Source of the DNA: Tubiluchus corallicola
Lineage: Eukaryota > Priapulida > Priapulimorpha > Priapulimorphida > Tubiluchidae
Length of the DNA stretch: 64,000 bases
Assembly: GCA_030141605.1 (NCBI GenBank)
Contig: JAQGDQ010000644.1
Location: 51,001-115,000 of the forward strand
Direction of reading: 5' to 3'
Each line of letters starts with the position of its first letter. Within the stretch, counting starts at the first letter, position 1. This document shows, piece by piece, positions 1 to 11,400 of the stretch. Made by a program: the position numbers and the translations under genes. Under the pieces are notes generated by a model. That model was not told the origin of the DNA, ran no database searches, and worked only from the letters and a program-made list of their open reading frames with translations.

Positions 1-950
1 AAGTTATAACTACAAGAGGTTTCTTTGAATAGGACCAACAGATTAATTTAATGGAACAAAGGATGGGTTTATTTGTTTTTCTAAATAATTCAGTCTATTT
101 AAGTGAAAGATCTGCATGTTTATATTCAGAAACTTTGTTCCTAGAGCAGAGTATTACAACCTTGGTGCCATCTCTCAAATGAACTGCACTTGCATGCATA
201 TACAATAATTATTTGCTTTCTCGGAACGATCTGATTAGATCTGAAGGAATGATTAGATCTGATGCCATAGGTGCCACTGGAACTCGAAGGTAAAAAAATT
301 ATGATAAGAGAATTCCAAAGATACAGCAACACACAGGAAAAGCACGGGTTTCCTGGGCTAATCCATGTGCACATGGGGGGACAAGCAAAGCGGGACATAT
401 TCTTAAAAAATGAAGCGAAACCGCGTCAAAGTTATGTCCCCTTACCATTGCTTGTGATACTTAAGAAAACTGAGACGGTTTACATGAAAACGTTTATAGG
501 CAATCACCATTGGCATACGAATATCCAGTAAATTTGGTTTTAAAATGCACTCATTGCAAGAATTGAACCTACGCCTGCTATAATTTTACAGCCTCTAATT
601 CGCCAAACAATTTTCGGTGTACCCAGTCGGCACATACCAGCTGATAAATTGACGCTAACTGTAAAGGAAAAAAAGTTGATTTCGTGGTATTTCCGGTGTC
701 GAGCATTCTGACATCTTGTGTTTCATTAACTCTTACGTCAGATTGTTTATTTATATTAACTTTTATTACAGTGTGCATACCAAAGAGTAAATGAATATGG
801 CGACGATGTCACTCTGCTCAAGGCATCTTCGAATATTTATCAATATTTTTTCCATCACAAATAAAAATAACAAATGGCCCCAGGGCTGTTTTCACAAAGT
901 CGTTACTACGTTAGCGATGCCATTATCATATTCATTGAACTATTTAAGCA

Positions 951-1482
951 AAACAGGAAGATTTTTCATATCTCATCCCATTTTGAAGAACGGTAAAAAG
1001 TATACACTTTAATACATATTATAATGCAAAAGCATTTCTGATAATTAAATAATCGGTTAAAAACTTAATTATTATCAAATTAACACAAACACAATTTTCA
1101 ACAGCACAAACATTCCATGAGCGTGTTGCACGTGTTTGCAAACGCGAAAATTGAAGTACAGTGCTACTGCAAGAGATGCAGTGTGTTGTACTAAAACTAG
1201 GCAAGTTTAAAAAAAATCAATTTTCAAATTTATGAAAATGAGGCATGAGCTGTAGAACGTTTGTAGTTCCTCACAAAATAACACATCCGAAATGCAGACG
1301 CTAGTGCCCGTCTAACTAGCGAATGGCGAAATGCATATAACAGAGAAGAACTAGCCACGGGAACAAGAATTTGTGTGGTATTCACGTAAGTCATTCTTTA
1401 AAAAATTATACGTTTCCTTTCAATATTGTAAAAGGCTGATTGTTTTGACCTGCAGTTTAGGATTGAGTCTGATTTTTCCTTT
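951..1482 (+). repeat. Dispersed repeat family 1, copy A
   Basis: This stretch aligns by eye over most of its length with 6851-7463 and 47397-47966, and more weakly with 20040-20300. Shared blocks include 'ATTTTTCATAT' at the start, 'GTGTTTGCRAA' in the middle, 'CCCGTCTAACTAGCGAATGG' later and 'TTCACGTAAGTCA' near the end. Copy A lacks the block around 'CTGAACTGAGAGGTACAG' that B and C keep. There is no ORF conserved between copies and no clear terminal inverted repeat, so the class (SINE-like, or non-autonomous DNA element) is undecided. Confidence 0.7.
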
Positions 1483-2172
1483 AATAAGATGTCATCAGTG
1501 GCGACTTTGTGAGACCAGCCCTGGCTTCGCTTTGGACTCCATAAATTTATATATACGAATTGTACGCTGCTGAGCCACGGGCACGTTCGGTGGCGTTCTT
1601 CTGCCATAATTGTTTATTTACTTTGAAACATCACACCAAGTTGAAGCAGCTATCAAACAGCCTATCTTGAAATTCATGAGGTTTCAATCACTAATGTTTA
1701 GAAAAGCCCACAGTGTAAATGTAGGCGTGTTTACCGGGCGAAAGTTTATGTATAAAAAACACACAAGAAATATCTACTGTAACACTTCTAAAATTTCTTC
1801 CAGCTTCAAAAACAAGGGCTCCAAAATAGCACCATATGTTTTCTCAGAAGCCCAGATTGTACTGATAATGAAGCCAGCGAATAGAAATTCGAAGTTACAA
1901 AATCAATAAATTTCATTATTACATATCAAAGACAAACTTTCTGTTAACCAAACAATTTTGTAGATATTTTGTAGTTTAGCAAGAAAAATTTGGTTGAGAT
2001 TTTTTCTGCCAACAAAACATTTTACGGTTCATCAAAAACTATTAGTGACATGCTAACAGCATTTAATACGACATATAATGTTTTTATTATTATTGCCAAG
2101 CAAGAATTGTCTTGTCTTTAAAAAATTAGAATATATTCGTCCTTTTGTCTAACCCTCAGATGACTTGTATCT

Positions 2173-2340
2173 AATAATAATAATAAAAACTTCTTTATTG
2201 CTATAAGAATTACACATCATTGAACGGTAAACCACACATTCAAAAACAGATATTATATCCAGTGTTTCCACTGTTGTGAACAATAGTGTTATACGATAAA
2301 ATAAATTTACAATTAAAAACACATGTGAGGCTGTAATTAA
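2173..2340 (-). mobile_element. Probable retroelement 3' end with AAT/ATT tail (minus strand)
   Basis: Read on the minus strand, the segment runs into 'GCAATAAAGAAG' followed by a short run of ATT units (TAATAATAAT on the plus strand at 2173-2186). A poly(A)-signal-like AATAAA immediately before a simple-repeat tail is the usual look of a LINE or SINE 3' end. The same arrangement recurs at 23105 and 58265. No coding part is recognised here and the upper boundary is a guess. Confidence 0.4.
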
Positions 2341-2956
2341 TTACACAAGTACATAAATATAAAGCCTCGCATTCCATTTCGCTTTACACTAAAATATTTA
2401 AAAAATAGTTTTTTTTGTAAAATATTAAACGTATGAAATTGAAATTGGGTGCTTTATTGATGATTTTTTGTTTGGGTGACTTGAGTTTTTTGTGTCCAGT
2501 GGGTTTTAATTTGCTGATATGATGTAAATACCGGACAGGTTTTAGTCTGCCATTGACCACAGACTACTCTAAAGTAAAGAATCGCTCAGTCCAGATTTCT
2601 TTTATTCGTAATTGATCCCGTGATCAAGCAGCAGGGTGTTTGAAGCTCGCACTGCTATATGGTACTCAAACAGTATTTGGTTACTGGAACTCCATCAGGT
2701 CTAAAAGTGTTTTTTTTCTGTGGAAACATCAAAGATGAAACCAAAGTAGCATTCCTGCGCTCATTTCAGTTGAACTTTAATTAACCTTCAAAGTTTATCT
2801 GTAACGCGTAAAGGAATCATCATCCTTCATATTTGCATAACTATGTACCTATGTAGAAACTAATAGAAGTTTAGTTAGAAAAAACTAGTAGAAAAGTAAA
2901 TGTGATCTTTTAAGGCGGATGTAACTATTAACTTAATGATCGGTGCTGGACAAAAA

Positions 2957-3024
2957 TTCTTTTATAAATTATTTATAATTCTTTATAAATTATTTATAAT
3001 TCTTTATAAATTATTTATAATTCT
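2957..3024. repeat. 21-bp AT-only tandem repeat, 3 copies
   Basis: Three near-identical copies of a 21-bp unit, 'ATTCTTTATAAATTATTTATA', abbreviated here as ATTCTTTATAAAT plus TATTTATA. The first copy has one extra T. It lies in noncoding DNA upstream of nAChR-A exon 2. Confidence 0.75.
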
Positions 3025-3197
3025 TAATAAAACATAACAAACCGACACAAAACACTACAAAAAAATAAAAAGAATAATAAAAATGTGAAGCTTCGAAGCA
3101 ACAAATGCGAATAAACGCAAAAATCGCTAAAACTAATAATGTGCATTAAAGAATTTTTATGAGTTTTGATATAACAACACACACACAACACCAAAAA

Positions 3198-3426
3198 TTT
3201 TGGTATAATTACAGTTTTTGCAGCTACTGCCGAGGAACTACTTGTTAAGAAGGAGTTTTGGTATATTTACAGTTTATGCATCTACTGACGACGAACTACT
3301 TGTTCAGAAGGAGTTTTGATACATTTACAGTTTTTGCATCTACTGACGACGAACTACTTGTTCAGAAGGAGTTTTGATATATTTACAGTTTTTGCATCTA
3401 CTGCCGAGGAACTACTTGTTCAGAAG
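3198..3426 (+). repeat. 58-bp tandem array duplicating the splice acceptor and start of nAChR-A exon 2
   Basis: Four tandem copies start at 3198, 3256, 3314 and 3372, exactly 58 bp apart. Each contains a TTTTGRTA..ATTTACAG acceptor followed by the first part of exon 2 (GCATCTACTG.CGA.GAACTA). Only the last copy continues into the full exon at 3427. In the first three copies the read-through carries GAGTTTTG and quickly meets a stop, and 58 is not a multiple of 3. Only the last acceptor therefore gives an open receptor frame. The copies differ by a few substitutions (GACGAC versus GCCGAG), so the expansion is not brand new. Confidence 0.9.
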
Positions 3427-3525
3427 TTGTTCAACGGTTACAACAAATTAGTGAGGCCAGTACGAAACGAGTCTGAGATCATTGATGTGGACTTCGGTTT
3501 GGCGTTGATACAAATCATTAACGTG
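3389..3525 (+). CDS. nAChR-A exon 2 (N-terminal helix and first beta strand)
   Basis: Exon of 137 nt, the same length as exon 2 of nAChR-B. It enters in phase 1 after ATTTACAG and ends in phase 0 at AACGTG followed by GTAAGC. It encodes FASTAEELLVQKLFNGYNKL and then a stretch ending [20 protein letters not shown] is the standard nAChR N-terminal helix signature, and RNES provides an N-glycosylation sequon. The acceptor is the last of four tandem copies. Confidence 0.93.
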
Positions 3526-5353
3526 GTAAGCTTGAACAATAAAAATTACTGTTCATGTGACTGGTCACGTGACATGCAGCACAAATTGACGCAGGAGTTA
3601 ACAACTAACAACACCTACAATGACTGGCGCAAGATCAAAATTACCATCATTAACTGTTAAGCTACGACTCCATGTGCGCGTAATGCGTGATGCGTATTCG
3701 AACGATAGCCATCACGTTTGAGTGAATACATATCACGCATCACGCATTTCGGATTACGCTTCACGTACACATGGAAACACTTCCACGTGTTTAAACATCA
3801 ACTGTTGTGTACGCATTACGCATTACGGATCACGCATCACGCATTACGCGCAAATAGAGTCATACTCTAATGCAATGTTTTAAACCTTCAAACCACCAAA
3901 GTGCCAACAAAGTGTTATTTAAAAGAATAAGCTCCTATTTCTCAGACACCTCATATTTAATAATAGCTTAATGAGGAATGCTATCACGCTGCATCATTGG
4001 GGAGTATTTGTAACAGTGCTTAGGCGAACAGAACTACTTAGTAATAGCTCGAATAAACAACCACATTACTACTAGTTACTCCATGTGTGCAATAATACTC
4101 TGGGGACTAATAATGTCACTATAATTATGTGCTTTGTGATCTAAGAATATAAACCTTTTCACAGTTCCAGCGATTGATGATGATGGTCGTGAAAAGATCA
4201 AAGGTTAAATGTACCAGACAACGCGTTTCCGTACACTTGACAACGCCTCGCAGCCCAAGCCGTTGCAATAGTAACAGTTTTAACAACTAGCTTGTACCTT
4301 ACCTAGTTCATTTTTCTTGTTCCCAAGAAAGATCCTGCTAGTAAATCCTTCTAATCGCAGACTAATGCATAATTAAGTAACGTCCACGTAAAACAACTGA
4401 AGTTACTGAACTGATGCGCCAGATAGTTTTGCTTTACCCACATGTCTCGCGAAGGTTGTAGCTAAGACGCATTGCTATGGTACACTTAAACTTTGATCTA
4501 CGGCAACTGCGTGTGCGCACAACGAAACTGTGAAAATGCTCGTTGGGGCAACTAAGTCAACCGAAAAGAAGCCATCGAATTACGAGGAATAAAGATACGT
4601 TTTTCGTCTTTTTGTACAACATTTTCGATGCATTACACTTTGTTAATATAATTTACAAATTTAAATGGTCTTATTTTTAGGATGAGAAGAACCAGATACT
4701 AAAGTCAAATGTCTGGGAGCGATACGTAAGTGCAAGTTTACAAAAATGTCTGATCGATAGGTGGCAAATTTGACTTATTTATTTTTTAAATTTGGTTCCT
4801 CTCGCTGTAATTGTTAAATCTGTGACCCATTCTGTGCGTTGCGCGTTAAACCCTTGCAAAAATGGCACCGGAAAAAATGGCACGGTAAAAATGGCACAGG
4901 AAAAAAAGACACAGAAAAAATGGCACAAATAAAAAAGTAGGTAAAAATGGCACAGGAAAAAATACCACAAGTGGAAAAGTAAGTATGAATGGCATAGAAA
5001 AAATGGCACAAATGGAAAAGTAGGTAAAAATGGCACATGTAATATACTGATGCAATTGATTTCTATAATAAAACTAGAATGCGCTCAGCAGGAAGTAGAT
5101 CTTTGCCAATGTCGAATAATCCTAAACTTATTTGTCTGATTCTTAAAAATTAAAAAAATTAACACAAAGATAAACAAGCAAACACCCAAAAATATACCTG
5201 CATTGGTTTATATAGACTTGCATTGCTTTATATAGACTAACAAAGGTCTTCATTAAGAAGATTTATAATCAATAATGCACAAATGTTCCTCATAGTGTTT
5301 ATCTGCCTTTTTTAACCAGTAATTTTGACGATGGTAATAGTAGGTAATATATA

Positions 5354-5418
<65 letters not shown>

Positions 5419-8400
5419 ATACATATATATATGACACGTATGACAAATATATGCAAATATATATATATTATATAATTAAATATATATATTTAAATGCCAA
5501 GTTACCTTATAAGACTATACACATTAATAAGCAACGGTTATTGACAGATTAACAGCTATATAAGCGAGAATTTCTGGAAATGAACATGGAACTAACTCGT
5601 TGTTTGTACAAATAGAGTCTGGAGATAACAAAAAAGTACTAAATGTGTCTCTGAGACCTCCACGAAGTGCTTCACGAATGCTTTTTTGTACATGGTGTTC
5701 GGTCAAGTCTTGTATAAAAAAAACCGGCGAAAAGATTTCCATTTTTGCAGTCAATATCAGCCTTCTCCACAAAGTTTCATGGAAGTCTATTAGGTAGTTG
5801 CCTAATAGGCTTACCATCATAACAGACAAAAACAACCAAATAAACAGAAAAACAAACAAACAAACTGTGTTGAAGCGTAACTTCCTTGGCAGACGTAAAA
5901 ATAACTAAAATAATTATCCCTCGCGTAAACCCAAGCCCTAAACTCCATTTTTTTCCTGTGCCATTTTTACTTACTTTTCCATTTATGCCATTTTATGCTG
6001 TACCATTTTTACCGTATCATTTTCTCCTGTGCCATTTTTTCCTATGCCATTTTTTTCCTGTACCATTTTTTCTTGTGCCATTTTTCCTATGCCATTTTTT
6101 CCTATGCCATTTTTTCCTATGCCATTTTTCCTATGCCATTTTTCCTGTGCCATTTTTACATACTTTTCCATTTGTGACACTTTTTCCTGTACCATTTTTA
6201 CCGTGCCATTTTCCTATGCCATTTTCTCCTGTGTCACCTCCTGCGCCAAACTCAAGATGGCACCTTGCTGTGGAAGGCATAAGGTACGTCCCATGAAAAC
6301 CTCCGTCCATGACGTTATTCTATAGATGCTACACCTGCTTCTTCCGCATAACATCTATAACGTTGAGTATTTGCAAAATTTAGTTTTTAAAGTAAATGTA
6401 GTTACTTTTGAATTGTCATTTATTACATACACAAGTATTTGCTAATGTCTTTATATTGTTATAGCTATATATGTATATCGTTAAAATAAATATGTATATA
6501 TTTACGTTATATCACCTACTACAAACCCAGACATGAGGATAATAAACATCGCTTGACAAATGTATAATAAATCAGCATTATTCTTACAAGCTGCTATGCA
6601 AGGACAACAATTCATCAAATTATACATAAACTGAACTATGCAAGAAAAGGTGTTTTGAAATAGTATCGTATACCCTGGACACTCTCATCTGATCTGCTTC
6701 ATTTTGTTACAGTTGTGGCATGATTACCAGTTGACATGGAATCCAGATGAAAATGATGGAATTACCATTATACGAGTAGCATCAGAAAAAGTTTGGACGC
6801 CTGACATAGTTCTTTTTAACAAGTAAGAACACTAACTATAGCTTATTATTAAAGGGAGACAGGACGGGATAATTTTTCATATACTACCTCATTTTCAAGT
6901 TCGATAAAAAGTGTACATTTTAACAAAATTAATACTGCAAAAAGCGTTTCTGATAACTAAATAGTAGATTAAAAATTTAATTAACTGCGGGCGAGCCCAA
7001 CCTTTGATGACATCACAAACTAACATAATGTTCAACAGCAAAAATATTCCACGGGCGTGTTGCACGTGTTTGCGAAAACGAAAACTGAAGTTGTACAGTA
7101 AGATATTCAGTGTGTGCTACTAAAGCTAGGCAAGTTTTAAGATAAAAATTCAAATTTAAAAACTGTGCCCACGCACGAGCTGTCGAACGTGTGTAGTTCT
7201 TCACAAACTAGCACATCTGAACTGAGAGGTACAGTTCTTGTTTTTTGTGCAACGCTTTCCGCAGGCTTTAAGGCCTGTCTAACTAGCGAATGGCAAAATG
7301 CATGTAACAGCAACGAACTAGTGGCGCGAACGTGAGAATGTGTTTGTGTGGTGATAATTCTTTCACGTAAGTCACTTTTTAAAAAAAATTGTTTCCTTTC
7401 AATATTTTAAAGAGTAAATTGTTTTGACATACAGTTTAAGATTGGGTTCCGGTTTTGCTTTAAATTTTACCCTAACGTGAATAATTTGAGCAGGTTTTCT
7501 TACTTGGCAACGGTCGGGTTTTTGGAAGCAGCAGACTTTTCTAATATCACTCGATAAACCGTGTGAGTAATTATTCAACTTAAACCATGTACCACCATCG
7601 ATTACCTTTCACAGAATCACGCCCTGTAATGGTTATGCAAACCGTAATGAACAATAATCTTTATTGAAATGCTGTCAGAAGGTAAAAATTGTTAATATTC
7701 AATCCAACATCACAACTACTTGATTTTTGGCATATGAAACTAGGTAAAACGCTTTAAGTAAATTATTTGTTAGCCTGCTGCAATATTAGAGGTCATGTCA
7801 TTTCAATTAAAATAGCTTGGGCTGTAGGGATGAGTAACACTTGCAGTGATCTTAAATTAAACTCACAAAACCTCAAAAATCACCTCTCCATTGCTGAGCA
7901 TAGATGCAGCAGCAAAGATATTCCTTCCGTTAACAGAGAAAAACGTAATGGTCTTTATAGTATCAAATATTATAATATTTATTCAGTAGGCTTCGCCCTA
8001 GCGGGCATCATCAGCTGAGTAGAAAATACTGGTAGGTTGAGAGTGGTAAATGTCTCTCTCAGGCTACCAGCATTTCTATTCAGTTGGGCATTTCCATAAA
8101 GGCCCAGGAGAGCTCTCTCGAAATTGCTTTCAGTGTAACTACTTTCAACATAACAAATTTTGTGCTTATATATGCATGAAAGAAATGATGTCTTTGTCTG
8201 AGCAATCTGTATAACCTGGACGCCAAGATATGCAAACTGCCAATCATTATGCACAACAGAGTAAGGGAACCGTAAAAAACATTTGACTTCTCGACCTGGG
8301 TGTTCAAAGCCTAGAAAATCATTTTCCTTTTCTCCTTCACTCGTTCATTCACGACTGACACTCTTTTGTTAGAACTACAAACATTTCTAACACATTAAAC

Positions 8401-11400
8401 TAGAAGCCCATCAGCAGATGAGCCAGGGAAATGCATTCTACCTCGAAAGAAGCGTCACAGACTAGACGCTAGTACGTCCACATTAATAAGTTTTCCACAT
8501 CTGACAAGGGTGAAGTCTTTGTGTTCTATATATTTTTGTGTTTTTTTGCCACAGACAGATACTATACACAACACTACTACTAATATTAATACTACAGGTA
8601 ATAACCAACTTCTTTTTCTCTTTTTCTAGTGCTGACGGAAATTATGAAGTCGATTTCAAATGCAACGTGGTCGTCTCGTACGATGGAATGGTCCTCTGGG
8701 TGCCTCCTGCGATCTTCGAAAGTTCCTGTGCTATTGATGTCACGTACTTTCCTTTTGACGAGCAAAGATGTGAACTAAGATTCGGTTCTTGGACCTTTGG
8801 TGCAGACAAATTGCATCTGGGACATTATGACAAAAGAAAGCACATCGATTTAACCGATTATGTAAAGAGTGGCACGTGGGACATCATTGGCGTCCCAGCA
8901 GTTTCTCCAAATTACAGCGTGAAGGCGTCAGCCGATGATGCTAATTCTGCTAACATTGTCTTTTGGGTAAAAATACGTCGAAAAACTCTTTTCTACGCTG
9001 TAAACTTGGTGATACCATGTGTTCTTTTAACTTTTCTCAGTTTGCTCGTATTTTACTTGCCGGTTGACTGTGGTGAGAAAATGACTTTGGCCCTGTCTTT
9101 GCTTCTCGCATTGGTCGTATTCTTAAATCTGGTTTCCATCATATTACCTCCGTCATCGATGGTGATACCGCTCGTGGCAAAATACTTGCTGTTCACTTTT
9201 ATAATGAACGTCATAACAATTCTGGTAACGGTTGTGGTGATTAACTGGAACTTTAGACAACCGACGACGCACACAATGTCTCCTTGGATCAGAACTCTTT
9301 TTCTTGGCTTCCTGCCAAAACTATTCTGCCTCTCGCGACCTCAACACGAACAAGATCCATTGTTACTTCTCCTGAGTAGCACAGACGCCAACAAGCTAAA
9401 CATTGATATACTAACAGGCGATCTGAGTATTAATGAGTTGCATCACCCCTCCTGTAGTCACCTTAAACCAGAACATGATATTATTATCGAGAAAGACGAT
9501 AGCGAAGGCGTGATTTCAAACGCGGAGGCTGACCGAACGGCATCTGCCATCGACTTCATTATCGAGCATTTACGCATGGAAGATGAGATACAAAAGGTAA
9601 AGTAAACTAGAAGCCGTACGTGACTACTGAATCACTACAGTCATCAGCTAGGCATAATTTGGGCAAAAGACAAATGTCGAGAGTTTAAAGAACAAAGAAA
9701 TATAATATAATAGAAATAGCTACAATTGACCTTTCAAAATGACTTGTGGTAGGCTACGTTTCACAAAAATTGACTTTTACAGTTCAAAAAAGGCTAATTC
9801 TGAAATTAATTTCTCTAAAATTTTCAGCACTTAATTTCATCCTTTTTCTATTTATTAATTTACTGTATTGCCGCAGTTCTGGTAAAGACTGACTGCCACG
9901 ATGTAGTGAACCAACAGCCACTAAGCATTGGAATGTCGCGAATACCGTAATCAGTAAATTTGCTTCATATTAAAAAGATAATATGAAGCAAAAGTTCAGA
10001 AATTTTGCCACCGTGAAAGTAAACATGTTTCTTTGACAATTCAGTAATAAGTATTCTGATGCATAGAATGCTCACATTAACCACCAGGCATATTAATGGA
10101 ACTTTAGACCACGTAAACGAGATCAGGTTAGTAACTACTGACAAACTATCAATGGCTTACAGTTCATAGGCGACTGTATGCTGTTTATTATATTTTTACA
10201 TCTTGATTATCGCTTTGCTGCAACTTCTCAGAAATTTGTCCTAGACAATCTAGATGCAGATCACACCACTACGCTTCACTGACCGCATATTAAAATACAT
10301 ATATAATATATATAATATGTACATTAAATATTTTTCTTAGGCTTCTCATAAATGCAATTCTTCGCCAGAGATTCTCATTTTTTAAATGTTGCCCCGAACA
10401 TGAAGTGGCTGTTGTACCTCGTTTGGGGAGATCTCTGGAAAAAAAGAGTAGTTAACTTACGACCTTTTAACGTTTATTCACAATTAACGTGCCTTACCTA
10501 AAACACTACATGCTGATCTGATTGTAAAGCACCTCTAACACTAGAAATTATATTCAGCCCTTATAGAAAAACGTAGTGCACCCTTCAAGATCGAGTAACA
10601 ATCTGTCTGAACCTAATATATGTCTGAACCGATAACGTGAATAACTTTACCTGCAGGTAACATATTGCCTATAGCGGCAATAGTCATTAAATACTTTGGC
10701 CACACCAATTAATGTGTTAGGTCGGTACGTCCTGAACTTCTTTTGTCGGGAAAGCAAACGTTTAACTCAGGTGACATGCAATGATTAAATCGTTACTGTT
10801 CTCCACAGATCGACAAAGTTGTAAGCATTCCTCATTAGCGACATACATTTTGTAATGTTCTTGCTTCAACAGAGAATCTGCATAGCTTGAGATGTGCAGT
10901 AAATTACTACACAATAGCTAGAAATGGCAGTTAAAACAACGGCGTTACATGACATGGTGTCAAGCCTGGGAAACAATCTGTAAACAAATATAAACGTAAC
11001 TTACCGCAATTGACGTCAAACATATTGGTCTATCGCTCCGCCTCCGCTGTAACGTAAGCACACTCAGCAGCATTCGGAACAACAGCTCACGCAGGACAAC
11101 AACTGTCTAAGGCTCTAAGCTAAACTAAACTTAACTAAACAACATGACAGTCAGAACAAATGCCTAATCAGCAGATAAACTGATTGGGCTTTTTCATCAA
11201 CACAAATATGCAAAGCAGCAGCTGTTTTTACACGAAATTAACACTTTAAGTAGGCAAAAAATGACTTTTCAATTTAAACAGAATGTAGAGACGAAGTTTT
11301 ATAGCACTACAAAATACAGAGGCTTAAATAGAATAAACTAAGCCCGTTAGCCTTGCTTTACGGTAAATGAACATCAAAAATATTAAGTCTCTCTTGCCTT

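Larger units (their letters stand above)
1..3388. other. 5' flank or first intron of nAChR-A; no gene recognised
   Basis: No coding exon was recognised here. By analogy with nAChR-B, the first coding exon of nAChR-A should be a short signal-peptide exon ending in a phase-1 donor. I found no ATG-plus-hydrophobic-run-plus-GT candidate in this stretch, so that exon probably lies upstream of the window. The segment contains one copy of a dispersed repeat (about 951-1482), a retroelement 3' tail (about 2173-2340), a 21-bp tandem repeat (2957-3024) and a 58-bp tandem array running into exon 2. ORFs of 60 to 99 codons at 141-1909 match nothing I recognise and look random. Confidence 0.5.
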
